From Lachnospiraceae bacterium (GTDB taxonomy: Bacteria > Bacillota > Clostridia > Lachnospirales > Lachnospiraceae): DNA of 61,066 bases. Positions 38,442 to 48,745 of this stretch are shown in pieces; positions within the stretch are counted from its first letter, which is position 1, and each line of letters opens with the position of its first letter. The stretch is from NCBI GenBank assembly GCA_021199655.1, contig JAJQHQ010000003.1, forward strand, positions 1 through 61,066, read 5' to 3'. Under the pieces are notes generated by a model that searched no databases, had not been told where the DNA came from, and saw only the letters and a program-made list of their open reading frames with translations. Both the position numbers and the translations under genes were made by a program.

Positions 38442-38667
38442 GTAACAGTTCAGAACAGCATCGAAATGAAAAGACAGACTGTGCAGGTTTACCTGCTAAA
38501 GGCTGTATTTTCATTTCGGGATGGGCGGGTGCTGCGTGCCAGTGGCACGCGTTTAGCACCGACCGAAGCGGTAGCGTAGACGCCCACCAAGCCTCAGACA
38601 TATGACGCGTTAGCGGCATATAGCCTTCAAAGAAGGCGGTCTGTGGCCTGCTGTTCTGAATAGTTAC
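38442..38667. repeat. Family B structured element, copy 2 (226 bp)
   Basis: The ends are GTAACAGTTCAGAACAGCA and TGCTGTTCTGAATAGTTAC (19 nt, two mismatches). The same stems as copy 1 are kept with different bases: 11 bp (38462-38472 with 38508-38518), GCAGGT/ACCTGC (38483-38496) and GCCTTC/GAAGGC (38623-38637). The GGGCG/CGCCC hairpin is enlarged (38523-38585) by a nested stem GGTGCT-GCGTGCC/GGCACGC-AGCACC and ACCG/CGGT. It contains the stop codon of the DUF4317 gene and lies upstream of the atp promoter. Confidence 0.92.
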
Positions 38668-39353
38668 CAATCTTTCATAAAAATCTCAATCCTGTGATCA
38701 TCCGCGCATCGGTCCCGGAAAGCCGGGAAAAGAAAGCCTCCCGTCGGCGGTTCGGGATCGTACTCTTCATCCACCGCACAGAACGCGCCGGTCAGGAACG
38801 AATACACTTCCTCCGACTCCCACTGGCTTTCATGATCTGTGCCTTTCCGCGGAACATCGTAGGTCCCGTAAAAGATATAAAACGCAAAAGAGCCCTGCGG
38901 CCGCCACTCACGGCACAAAGCATCCCATGTCACAGGATTCCCCATATTTTCCGGGCGGGAATCAGCACTGTTTCCGCTTTCCGTCCGGGATTTCCCCAGA
39001 GTTTCCCCCAGGATCTCATAAAACGTCTCCAGCAGAGCGTCGTTCTTCAGTTCACACGCTTTCAAAGCCATCAGCATCTGCCGGATACCGCCCGGCTTTT
39101 CCTCATCCGCATCAAAAACATATTCCTTCAGTTCGACATTGGTTTCCGAAAAAGGGATCGTTTTAGCAATCTCCAGATTCGCCTGCCGTTCCGCCGGAGT
39201 CAGCTTTTGAAAATGACGGTTAAAAGTGCCGTCCACATAGCCTTCCTCATCAAAATACGCGCCGGCGATGCGGCTGAAGCAGGTCCTGGAAAGCGTCATC
39301 CGTCTCGTAAGCTCCAGCATATCCTCCCGGTTTATTTTTCCATGTTGATGCAT
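38664..39353 (-). CDS. DUF4317-like protein
   Basis: Function is unknown. The 229-residue product starts MHQHGKINREDMLELTRRMT, then SRTCFSRIAGAYFDEEGYVDGTFNRHF, and near the end has FAFYIFYGTYDVPRKGTDH and PPTGGFLFPAFRDRCADDHRIEIF, which match the DUF4317 pattern (a central YDIPGK-like motif and GFLFPAFNDRS-like motif). It is shorter than the roughly 380-residue members I recall, ending soon after the last motif. A low-complexity Ser/Asn stretch lies in the middle. The start at 39353 follows AGGAG. The stop codon TAA is inside the family B repeat. Confidence 0.72.
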   Translation of the reverse strand: MHQHGKINREDMLELTRRMTLSRTCFSRIAGAYFDEEGYVDGTFNRHFQKLTPAERQANLEIAKTIPFSETNVELKEYVFDADEEKPGGIRQMLMALKACELKNDALLETFYEILGETLGKSRTESGNSADSRPENMGNPVTWDALCREWRPQGSFAFYIFYGTYDVPRKGTDHESQWESEEVYSFLTGAFCAVDEEYDPEPPTGGFLFPAFRDRCADDHRIEIFMKDW

Positions 39354-39436
39354 CTCATTCTCCTGTGTTCTCTCCGTCCGACGCCCGTTACCATATTTTC
39401 CGCAAGTCTCTTTTTCGTATGCCGGTCCATACGGCA

Positions 39437-40948
39437 TTATTCTCCCCGTCCTTCCAGAATTACCCGGATCGTTTTTAACAGGATTTCAATATCAAGCCTC
39501 AGACTCCAGTTCTCAATATACTGGGTGTCCAGTTTGACAACTTCCTCAAAATCCGTAATTTCATTTCTGCCGCTTACCTGCCACAGCCCTGTCAGTCCCG
39601 GCTTGATCGACATACGCACCATATGATGCATATCATAATGCTGGTATTCCTCTATGGTCGGCGGCCGGGTACCAACCAGACTCATGTCGCCTTTGAGCAC
39701 ATTCCAGAACTGCGGGAATTCATCCAGAGAGGTTTTCCGGATAAACACGCCGACGCCGGGAACCACCCGCGGGTCTTCTTTCATCTTAAACATGAGCCCC
39801 TGCATCTCATTCTGACGCAGCAGTTCTTCTTTTCTCTCTTCCGCATCCACATACATCGAGCGGAATTTGTAGATTTTGATGATCCGTCCGTTTTTCCCGA
39901 CTCTTTCCTGACAGAAGAAAACCGGCCCCGGACTTTTTATCCGGATAGCCACAGCTATAAACGGAAACATCAGCGCCGTCAGGAAAAGCCCGATCAGCCC
40001 GCCGGCAATATCCATGCAGCGCTTCAGCAGAAGATCGCGGTACGCGGCCACCTTGATGCTGCTCGTCAGCACCATGTAGCCTGCAAATTCATCAACCACC
40101 TGATTACCGCCCTTCGAGACGCCCGTCAGATTCTGGTGAACCGTAATCCCCATGCTGACGCAGGCTTCCATGATGGCTTCCGTAGTCTCAAAGTCCTCGT
40201 TTACGCTCACAAATATCTCATCCACGACATGGTCCCTGATATACACGGCAAAGTCATCTCCGGTCGCCACTACGGGAACGCCGCAGATTTCCGTTATTTT
40301 ATCCGCCTGCCCCTGCTTCACCGCCTGCAGCCCTTCCGGCCGCTGCTGTTTTGATAGCCGTTGTTCTGGCTGCAGCTCCTGAGTCTGATTGTGTTCCTGC
40401 CGTTTTCCCTGTCCCACCAGAATGATGCCGACTATATCAAAGTCCCGGTATTTCCGGTTCAGCAGTTCCCTTAGGATCGGCTCTGCCGTATCTCTCGAGA
40501 CGACCGCCAGCACGGAGACCAGTTTTTTCTTTTGCATCATCCGTCTGCGCAGCCAGGTTTTCAGAGCGATGCGGGAAAAATACATCAGCACAAATCCCAG
40601 CACCCAGGTCCAGAAAATGGTCAGCCGGGAAAAGAATTCCGATTGCTGTACAAAAAACAAATACACAAAAAGTCCGCACATCACCAGCGACAGATGCGTG
40701 AATGCTGCACGAAATTCCGTCAGATATCCGCGCCGGATCACATCCTTATAGCTGTCGCCGAAAAAGACAACGACCAGATCCGCAAAGATCATGACCATGC
40801 CGATTCGAAAATATTCTTCACTTCCGTAATGGCTGCGCAGTCCGTGCCGGATCGCATACGCCAGAAACAGCGCTACGCAGATGCTTAAGATATCCAGCAA
40901 AATAAAATCCAGATGCTTCAGCCAGCGGTTTTTCTTTTTGCTATACAT
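39437..40948 (-). CDS. Polyprenyl-phosphate sugar-phosphate transferase (initiating glycosyltransferase)
   Basis: This enzyme loads the first sugar-1-phosphate onto undecaprenyl phosphate for surface polysaccharide assembly. The 503-residue product has four N-terminal membrane helices, a CoA-binding-like middle domain with VLAVVSRDTAEPILRELL, a fifth membrane segment (RCMDIAGGLIGLFLTALMFPFIAVAIRIKSPGPVFFCQERVGKNGR) and the catalytic bacterial sugar transferase domain (YKFRSM, IRKTSLDEFPQFWNVLKGDMSLVGTRPP, KPGLTGLWQVSGR). A Gln-rich insertion (about 40300-40410) interrupts the middle domain. It heads the glycan gene block. Confidence 0.95.
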   Translation of the reverse strand: MYSKKKNRWLKHLDFILLDILSICVALFLAYAIRHGLRSHYGSEEYFRIGMVMIFADLVVVFFGDSYKDVIRRGYLTEFRAAFTHLSLVMCGLFVYLFFVQQSEFFSRLTIFWTWVLGFVLMYFSRIALKTWLRRRMMQKKKLVSVLAVVSRDTAEPILRELLNRKYRDFDIVGIILVGQGKRQEHNQTQELQPEQRLSKQQRPEGLQAVKQGQADKITEICGVPVVATGDDFAVYIRDHVVDEIFVSVNEDFETTEAIMEACVSMGITVHQNLTGVSKGGNQVVDEFAGYMVLTSSIKVAAYRDLLLKRCMDIAGGLIGLFLTALMFPFIAVAIRIKSPGPVFFCQERVGKNGRIIKIYKFRSMYVDAEERKEELLRQNEMQGLMFKMKEDPRVVPGVGVFIRKTSLDEFPQFWNVLKGDMSLVGTRPPTIEEYQHYDMHHMVRMSIKPGLTGLWQVSGRNEITDFEEVVKLDTQYIENWSLRLDIEILLKTIRVILEGRGE

Positions 40949-40986
40949 AAATTCCTTCTCTTAAAGTTCGCCTTATGTTCCCTGTA

Positions 40987-43329
40987 TCACAGATGTGTCA
41001 GGATAAAACTGCATTTTCCGTTGATATCCACCTGCTTCTTCCCCGCATGGATGAAAAACGTATCCGCGCTCTGAAATTCCATCTGTTCTTCTCCTGTCCG
41101 GATCGACCCGTTCCCCTCCAGGATTACCAGCGCAGCAAAAGAGGTGTCATTGACAGCCACCGATACGGATTCTTCCACTTCATAGCGGCTGCTGGTAAAA
41201 TATTTGCATTCGCAGAGCTTCTGTATCGTAACTCCGTCCATCTGCGTCATGTCTTCCATTGCAGGACCGGCAGCGCAGGAGACGCTCTCTTCCTGTTTTC
41301 CTGTATTCGCTACCGCCACGGCCTGCTCCAGATGCAGTTCGCGGAGATTTCCGAATTTATCCCTGCGGGCATAATCATACAGGCGGTAGGTGCAGTTCGA
41401 ATTCTGCTGGATCTCACAGATCAGGATGCCGCTGCCGATCGCGTGGATCGTTCCGGAGCGGACGAAAAAGGTATCTCCTTTTTTCACGGGAACCCGGTTT
41501 AACACCTCCGTGATGGTATTATTCACGGCGCGTTCGCGAAGCTCCTCCGGCGAGATGCTTCTTTTCAGGCCAAAATAGATAAACGCACCCGGCTCGCAGT
41601 CCATCACATACCACATCTCATTCTTGCCGTACTCATTTTCATTCGGAAGCGCGTAGCTGTCGTCCGGGTGCACCTGTACCGACAGCTGTTCTTTCGCATC
41701 AATAAATTTGATCAGCAGTGGGAACCGCTCAAATGCCTGACATTTCCAGCCGAGCGCGTCCTCGCCGATGCGCTCCAGATAATCTCCGAAAAGCATTCCC
41801 CGGTATTTTCCGGATGCCACACGGCACTGACCGTCTTCATGCGCGGAAAGCTCCCAGCTCTCCGCGATCTTATCATAATCACAGTTTTTTCCATAAAGAT
41901 CCCGAAGCTTCGTGCCGCCCCAGAGATAATCCTTAAACACCGGCTCACATTTGATGAACGCCTCAGCGGCCCCGATGCTTCCCGGAGTCGTGACCAGATA
42001 CTCGGTATCTTCCTCGATCACCTGCGGTCCGAAGGAAACCTCCATGATCACCAGGACATCCTCTGACCGGTTTGCCAGAGAATGTTCCACGCCGATCGGC
42101 ACCTCGATCGAGCTGTACAGCGGCAGCTCATGAGTCGTTCCATCAAGGATCACGGTCGCAGTCCCCTGCACCACCGACCAAAGCTCGGAACGCATCGAAT
42201 GCCTGTGCGTGGTCATCGCACGGCCCGGATAGACTGTCACCTTTTTTACTTTATAATTGGAAGTATAATTGAGGATCTCGTACATCCCCCAGGGGCGGTA
42301 TACCGTCCGGGATTTTTCAAAATAACTGCTGTACGCCGGATGCTCCTGTATGATCTTTTTGACCGCGGTCATTCCGCCTTTTTTCGTGATGTAACAGGCA
42401 TCCTCGGTATTCACGACGGTCAGATCATCCACTCCGTCCGCCACCACAAGCTGGCGCTCGGTCTGGTTGATCACCGTCAGGTTCCCGCAGTTCTCAGCGA
42501 TGACGTGATAATTCTCCTCATTTTTCATATAGTTTGAGAGAATTTCCAGATTGCCGATGTCCCACCAGTGAAACGCTGCTTTCACGACACTGACACGGTC
42601 CGATCGCTCAAAAACGGCTTTCTCAATGGACACCGCCGGAATCCGGCTCATCTGTTCAGCCGGGATCGTCACCGTTCCGGAGCTCATTCTGACTTCGCGG
42701 TGCACAGCCTCGCAGGCGTCGTAAACATCCCGCGCGTTTTTCTTCAGCTCATTCAGAAAATCCCCCACGCAGAAGAGAAAATTGCCGCTGTTCCACAGAT
42801 ATTTTCCGCTCTCATAATACCGGCGTGCCTGCGCTTCATCCGGCTTTTCCCGGAATTCCAGCACCTTTTCCCCTTCGTTTCGGATATAGCCGTAACCGGT
42901 GTTCGCTCCCAGCACTTCCATCCCGAACGTCACCAGCTGTCCCTCTTTGGCCAGCGCGCGGCCGCGCATGACCGTCTCCTTATATTCCGAGCCCTCAATG
43001 ATCTGATCCGCGGAAACCACATAGACCAGCTCCGACGGGTTCAGATACATGCAGGCAATCGCTGTCGAAGGGGCGGTCTTTCTCCCTTCCTCCTCCAGAA
43101 TGCAGCGGTATTTCAGCCCCTGAAACGCTTTCATCTGGCCTTCCACGATAAAGGAGTACGACGCGTTTGTGGCGATCAGGAATTCATCGCAAAACGGGAT
43201 ATTGCGGGCAACCGTCTCCTGAAGAAGAGAGCGGTTCCTGCGGATACTCATAAACTGCTTCGGGTATTCCCCTCTTGAAAGCGGCCAGAGGCTGTTTCCC
43301 TTCCCGCCGGCCAGAATCAGACATTTCAT
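40987..43329 (-). CDS. Triple fusion: mannose-1-P guanylyltransferase, cupin mannose-6-P isomerase and class I ManA
   Basis: About residues 1-340 are a GDP-mannose pyrophosphorylase (LILAGGKGNSLWPLSRGEYPKQF, ADQIIEGSEY, EFREKPDEA). About 345-450 form the cupin isomerase domain of type II enzymes (RPWGMYEILNYTSNYKVKKVTVYPG, HRHSMRSELWSVV). About 460-780 are a class I ManA (KDYLWGGTKLRDLYGK, QVHPDDSYALPNENEYGKNEMWYVM, GTIHAIGSGILICEIQQNSN, YRLYDYARRD). It would turn fructose-6-P to mannose-6-P and mannose-1-P to GDP-mannose. Two unrelated isomerase domains in one chain is odd. It is followed by the sugar transferase. Confidence 0.92.
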   Translation of the reverse strand: MKCLILAGGKGNSLWPLSRGEYPKQFMSIRRNRSLLQETVARNIPFCDEFLIATNASYSFIVEGQMKAFQGLKYRCILEEEGRKTAPSTAIACMYLNPSELVYVVSADQIIEGSEYKETVMRGRALAKEGQLVTFGMEVLGANTGYGYIRNEGEKVLEFREKPDEAQARRYYESGKYLWNSGNFLFCVGDFLNELKKNARDVYDACEAVHREVRMSSGTVTIPAEQMSRIPAVSIEKAVFERSDRVSVVKAAFHWWDIGNLEILSNYMKNEENYHVIAENCGNLTVINQTERQLVVADGVDDLTVVNTEDACYITKKGGMTAVKKIIQEHPAYSSYFEKSRTVYRPWGMYEILNYTSNYKVKKVTVYPGRAMTTHRHSMRSELWSVVQGTATVILDGTTHELPLYSSIEVPIGVEHSLANRSEDVLVIMEVSFGPQVIEEDTEYLVTTPGSIGAAEAFIKCEPVFKDYLWGGTKLRDLYGKNCDYDKIAESWELSAHEDGQCRVASGKYRGMLFGDYLERIGEDALGWKCQAFERFPLLIKFIDAKEQLSVQVHPDDSYALPNENEYGKNEMWYVMDCEPGAFIYFGLKRSISPEELRERAVNNTITEVLNRVPVKKGDTFFVRSGTIHAIGSGILICEIQQNSNCTYRLYDYARRDKFGNLRELHLEQAVAVANTGKQEESVSCAAGPAMEDMTQMDGVTIQKLCECKYFTSSRYEVEESVSVAVNDTSFAALVILEGNGSIRTGEEQMEFQSADTFFIHAGKKQVDINGKCSFILTHL

Positions 43330-43423
43330 GGATACGACAGCTCCTTATTTCTCATATGGATCATCAGATCATAACAGACACAATGCTGCCATGATCTGAT
43401 GTTTTGCTTCACCCTGCGTGCTA

Positions 43424-43477
43424 TACGTTTTCATACGGTCTTCGCAGCAAGTGCGAAGACCTGTTCTGAATAGTTAC
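43424..43477. repeat. Family A element, right half only
   Basis: The right hairpin GGTCTTCGCA/TGCGAAGACC (about 43438-43462) is followed by TGTTCTGAATAGTTAC. It lies between the phosphosugar mutase and the ManC-ManA fusion. Confidence 0.8.
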
Positions 43478-43499
43478 CACTCTGCTTTATAATACAATA

Positions 43500-45263
43500 T
43501 CAGCCCTCAACTCCCGCGAAATCCAGCAGCGCCCGGCGCAGCTCCTGCAGCTTTTCCGCCGAATCCTCCAGACTGCTGCCCTTCACACCCATATAAAACT
43601 TGATCTTCGGCTCGGTCCCGGACGGGCGGGCGCAGCACCAGGAATTGTTCTCCAGCTTATAATACAGCACATTCGACTTCGGAAGTCCCGTCGGCCGGGT
43701 TTCACCCGTCTCCATATCTTTGACGACATCCGCGCCGTAATCCCGCGCCTCAAGGACTTTAAGCCCCGCAAATGACTTCGGCGGCGTCTGCCGCATTGCC
43801 CTCATCATCTCCTGGATCTTCTGGCTGCCGTCGATTCCTTTCAGCGTAACAGATTCCAGCCCCTCGCGGAAATAGCCGTATTCCTCATACATCCGGATCA
43901 TCTGATCCCAGAGCGTCCTTCCCTGGCTCTTGCAGTATGCCGCAGCCTCGCATAGCGCCATCACGGCCACACAGGCGTCTTTGTCGCGCGCATGCGTGCC
44001 CACCAGACAGCCGTAGCTCTCCTCCATGCCAAACACATAGCTGTAGGTGTGCTGTTGCTCGAAAAATTTAATCTGCTCTCCGATATACTTGAACCCGGTC
44101 AGCACCTCGATCAGCTTCACCTGATATTTCTCCGCGATCACATCGGCCATATCCGTCGTAACGATGGTTTTCACCATTGCTCCGTTTTCAGGCAGGGTTC
44201 CGTTCTCTTTTCTGCGCGAGAGAATGTATTCCGCGATCACCATGCCGGACATGTTGCCGGTAAATGACATATATTCTCCGGTGCAGCTGTCCTTCGCATA
44301 AACGCCGAGCCGGTCCGCGTCCGGATCCGTCGCCAGCACGATATCCGCATTCACCTTCTTCGCAAGCGCGAGTGCAAGCGCAAATGCCTTCGGATCCTCC
44401 GGATTCGGATACGGCACCGTCGGAAAATCGCCGTCCGGCTTTTCCTGCTCCGGCACCACGTAGACCTTTTTAAAGCCCAGCTCAGCCAGCACACGGCGCA
44501 CCGGAAGATTGCCGGTACCGTGCAGCGGCGTGTAAACGATCGTGATGTCGTCCGCCATTGCCTGGATGATCTCCGGATGAATGATCTGCTTTTTCAGCTC
44601 GGCAACATAGCGGTCGTCAATTTCTTTCCCGATCACCTGATAAAGCCCTGCCTTAACAGCATCCTCGCGGGACATGGTCTTTACCATGGCAAAATCCGTC
44701 ACGCGGTTCACTTCCGCAATGATCTGCTTATCTTTGGGGGCTGTGATCTGCGCTCCGTCCTCCCAGTACACCTTATAACCGTTGTACTCGGCGGGATTGT
44801 GGCTCGCCGTGATCACGATTCCCGCGATGCAGCCCAAATGCCGCACCGCAAATGAAAGCTCCGGCGTCGGACGAAGCGATTCGAAAATATAAGCTTTGAT
44901 TCCATTCGCCGCCATGCAGCGCGCCGCCTCATCCGCGAACTCCGGCGACATATGCCGGGAGTCAAAAGCAATCGCTATACTTGTCCGTGATTCGTTTTTT
45001 GAATCACCGGCATTATGTGATCTGCTTTCCAGATTGATAAAATTCGCCAGTCCCTGCGTCGCTTTTCGAACCGTGTAAATGTTCATACGGTTCGTCCCTG
45101 CTCCGATCACGCCGCGCAGGCCGCCGGTGCCAAAGGAAAGATCCTTATAAAACCGGTCCTCAATCTCTGTTTCATTCCCTTCCAGAGCTAAAAGCTCCTG
45201 CTTCGTCTCTTCGTCAAAATACGCGTCAGTACACCAGAATTGGTAGTTTTCCCTGTAGCCCAA
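43500..45263 (-). CDS. Phospho-sugar mutase (phosphoglucomutase/phosphomannomutase)
   Basis: This enzyme moves phosphate between C6 and C1 of glucose or mannose. The 587-residue product is of the PGM2/PgcA type: SFGTGGLRGVIGAGTNRMN near the start, the active-site ITASHNPAEYNGYKVYWEDGAQ with the phosphoserine, metal-binding ATDPDADRLGVY, and CARPSGTEPKIKFY near the C-terminus. In this block it most likely makes mannose-1-phosphate for GDP-mannose, and may also serve as glucose mutase. Confidence 0.94.
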   Translation of the reverse strand: MGYRENYQFWCTDAYFDEETKQELLALEGNETEIEDRFYKDLSFGTGGLRGVIGAGTNRMNIYTVRKATQGLANFINLESRSHNAGDSKNESRTSIAIAFDSRHMSPEFADEAARCMAANGIKAYIFESLRPTPELSFAVRHLGCIAGIVITASHNPAEYNGYKVYWEDGAQITAPKDKQIIAEVNRVTDFAMVKTMSREDAVKAGLYQVIGKEIDDRYVAELKKQIIHPEIIQAMADDITIVYTPLHGTGNLPVRRVLAELGFKKVYVVPEQEKPDGDFPTVPYPNPEDPKAFALALALAKKVNADIVLATDPDADRLGVYAKDSCTGEYMSFTGNMSGMVIAEYILSRRKENGTLPENGAMVKTIVTTDMADVIAEKYQVKLIEVLTGFKYIGEQIKFFEQQHTYSYVFGMEESYGCLVGTHARDKDACVAVMALCEAAAYCKSQGRTLWDQMIRMYEEYGYFREGLESVTLKGIDGSQKIQEMMRAMRQTPPKSFAGLKVLEARDYGADVVKDMETGETRPTGLPKSNVLYYKLENNSWCCARPSGTEPKIKFYMGVKGSSLEDSAEKLQELRRALLDFAGVEG

Positions 45264-45381
45264 AGTCTGTCGCCCCCTTGTTTTTCCGAATTATTTTTTG
45301 TATTTTCAGTCTCTGTGTTTTATCTGGATATTTCCGATTCCAATTATTTCAGTCGGTCTGCGGCCGAGCGGGATGCGCGTT

Positions 45382-46335
45382 TTATGCTTCTTCCCTCACC
45401 CGCTCCCGCCAGTAGTCCAGCGTCTCGGCCAGCGTCTGCTCCAGCGGAATCTGCCGTTCCCAGCCGGTGCAGGCACGCAGCTTTGAGGTGTCCGCCTCGA
45501 TGATCGGCACATCGACCGGCCGCAGCTTCGCCGGATCTGTCTCGGCCTGAATCGGTACACGGCTTAAGGCAAGCACTTTATCGAGGATCTCCTGTATCTC
45601 CACCGCGCGGCCGCTGCCTACATTGTAGGTCTCTCCGGCTTTTCCGTTTGCCATCAGCAGACTGTACGCCCGCACCACATCACGCACATCTGTGAAATCT
45701 CTTTTTGCGCTTAAGTTCCCCACACGGATCACCGGTTCCTGTTTCCCTGCCTCAATCTCGGCTACCTGTTTGCAGAAATCCGCCACCACAAACATCGGCG
45801 CCTGATTCGGGCCGATGTGGTTGAAGGCGCGCACCGACATGATCTCCATCTGATACGCGTCCGTATAGATCTTTCCGATCAGATTCTGGCAGACCTTCGT
45901 CGCCGCGTAAATATTGCCCGGCCGGACCGCGTTCTCCTCCGTGATCGGCACCTCGCCCTCGCGGACATGCCCGTATTCCTCGCCGGAGCCGATCAGCAGC
46001 ACCCGCGGTTTATAATCCAGTGTGCGGATGGCGTCCAGAACGTTTACGCTGCCCTTGATATTGACATCAATCGTCAGCCCCGGATTTTTCCAGGAGAGAA
46101 AGACCGAACTCTGTGCCGCCAGATGAAAAATGCAGTCCGGCCTCAGTCCGGTCAGAAGTTCTTCGATCTGCTCTTTCTCCAGAATATTCAGGTCATATAC
46201 CTCAAATCCTTCTCCGGGTATCGTCTCATGCGACATCTTCGTCACCGCTACCTGATATCCGTCCACATCCTTCAGCTGATGGATCAGGTAGCTCCCGACA
46301 AAGCCGGCTGCCCCGATAATCAAAGCTTTTTTCAT
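45382..46335 (-). CDS. rmd: GDP-6-deoxy-D-mannose reductase (Rmd-like)
   Basis: Rmd reduces GDP-4-keto-6-deoxy-D-mannose to GDP-D-rhamnose. The 317-residue extended SDR has the NAD(P) loop GAAGFVGSYLIHQL, the HLAAQSSV motif, active-site Tyr-x-x-x-Lys in NIYAATKVCQN, and NIGP-like AFNHIGPNQAPMFVVADF, a pattern typical of Rmd. It lies 60 nt downstream of gmd, its pathway partner. A GDP-fucose synthase is less likely, because that enzyme's signature is absent. Confidence 0.88.
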   Translation of the reverse strand: MKKALIIGAAGFVGSYLIHQLKDVDGYQVAVTKMSHETIPGEGFEVYDLNILEKEQIEELLTGLRPDCIFHLAAQSSVFLSWKNPGLTIDVNIKGSVNVLDAIRTLDYKPRVLLIGSGEEYGHVREGEVPITEENAVRPGNIYAATKVCQNLIGKIYTDAYQMEIMSVRAFNHIGPNQAPMFVVADFCKQVAEIEAGKQEPVIRVGNLSAKRDFTDVRDVVRAYSLLMANGKAGETYNVGSGRAVEIQEILDKVLALSRVPIQAETDPAKLRPVDVPIIEADTSKLRACTGWERQIPLEQTLAETLDYWRERVREEA

Positions 46336-46395
46336 TCCACTTCTCCTTGTAAAGAAAAACAGGGCTGTACCATGACAGCCCTTATGACATTTCTT

Positions 46396-47454
<1,059 letters not shown>

Positions 47455-47570
47455 TCATTTCCTGTGCCGTAAACACCAGCGCCCTTTATCCAATTCTCAG
47501 GCTGTCCGCTCATGCTCACCATGCATTCCTGCGTTCCGGCACTAAAATCTGTTTCAGTCACATTTGGTAC

Positions 47571-47599
47571 AGTATACCATCTTTTCCTATGTCAGGCAA
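47571..47599 (-). promoter_or_regulatory. Predicted promoter of gmd-rmd
   Basis: The minus strand has TTGCCT (47594-47599), 17 nt and TATACT (47571-47576), leaving a leader of about 135 nt before gmd. The -10 box is embedded in a GGTATACTGTACC near-palindrome. Confidence 0.65.
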
Positions 47600-47608
47600 T
47601 GCAAAAAA

Positions 47609-48679
47609 TCAGATGTATTCATCCCGGTTGCAGATTTTCAGATTCTCCAGCACTTTTTTGATATCGCCGGCGCTGTCCTTCGCGCAGATCAGCGTCGCGT
47701 CCTCGGTATCGACGATGATCATGTTCTCCAGTCCTACCGCGGCGATCAGCTTCTTCTGGCCCTGTACGATGCAGTCGTGCGTATTGACCGTGATCACATT
47801 GCCGTCCACGACGTTGCCTGCCTCGTTCGTTTTCTTGATCCGTCCGACCGCCAGCCAAGAGCCGACGTCGTCCCAGCCAAACGTGCCCGGGATCGTATAG
47901 ATGTGCTGCGCCTTTTCCATGATGCCGTAGTCAACTGACTGCGATTCCATTGCAAAAAACTCTTTTTCCAGCACCGCGTCCTCTTCCGGTGTGCCGACCG
48001 CATCCCGGATCTTCATAAGCCCCGCATATGTGTCCGGCATCAGCGTACGGATCCGATCCAGGATGGAAGAAATCTTCCAGGTAAACATCCCGCTGTTCCA
48101 GAGATACTGTTCCGTCGCCAGATATTCCTTCGCCACCTCAAGGCTCGGTTTCTCAACAAAGCGCTCCACCTCATAGCTTCGCCCTTCCATGGCATCCGGT
48201 CTGAATTTAATGTAACCGTATCCTGTCTCCGGGTAATCCGGCGTAATCCCGATCGTCACCAAATTGTCCCCTTTTTCAGCAACCTCCGCCGCGTCTTTCA
48301 GCACCGTCAGAAACATATTGTTGAACTTGATCAGATGATCCGACGGCAGCACATACATTACCGCTTCCTCATACTTTCTGGAAATATGCACCGCACCAAG
48401 CCCGATGCAGGGTGCCGTATTCCGTCCCACCGGCTCACAGAGAATATTCTCTTCCGGTAATCCCGGCAGCTGTTCTTTCACCAGCTCTCTGTAATCTCTG
48501 TTCGTGGCAATATAGATATCCTCCAGATCCACGATCGGAAGAATCCGTTCTACCGTGAGCTGGATCATCGTTTTGCCGTCGTCCGTCAGCGACAAAAACT
48601 GCTTTGGCAGATTTCTCCTGCTGCGCGGCCAGAATCGTTCTCCTCTTCCGCCTGCCATGATCAAAGCTGTCTTCTTCAT
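47609..48679 (-). CDS. manC: Mannose-1-phosphate guanylyltransferase
   Basis: This enzyme makes GDP-mannose from mannose-1-phosphate and GTP. The 356-residue product starts LIMAGGRGERFWPRSRRNLPKQFLSL, then EPVGRNTAPCIGLGAVHI, YVLPSDHLI, VEKPSLEVAKEYL, NSGMFTWKIS and GWDDVGSWLAV. It lacks the C-terminal isomerase cupin. A second pyrophosphorylase domain lies in the fusion gene at 40987. It is downstream of the two GT-C genes and upstream of the gmd promoter. Confidence 0.95.
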   Translation of the reverse strand: MKKTALIMAGGRGERFWPRSRRNLPKQFLSLTDDGKTMIQLTVERILPIVDLEDIYIATNRDYRELVKEQLPGLPEENILCEPVGRNTAPCIGLGAVHISRKYEEAVMYVLPSDHLIKFNNMFLTVLKDAAEVAEKGDNLVTIGITPDYPETGYGYIKFRPDAMEGRSYEVERFVEKPSLEVAKEYLATEQYLWNSGMFTWKISSILDRIRTLMPDTYAGLMKIRDAVGTPEEDAVLEKEFFAMESQSVDYGIMEKAQHIYTIPGTFGWDDVGSWLAVGRIKKTNEAGNVVDGNVITVNTHDCIVQGQKKLIAAVGLENMIIVDTEDATLICAKDSAGDIKKVLENLKICNRDEYI

Positions 48680-48745
48680 AAAAGCCCTCCTTTTTCTCCT
48701 GCCAGGTCATACCGGTTTCAGCTTGTCCTGACGATTCTCCATTGT

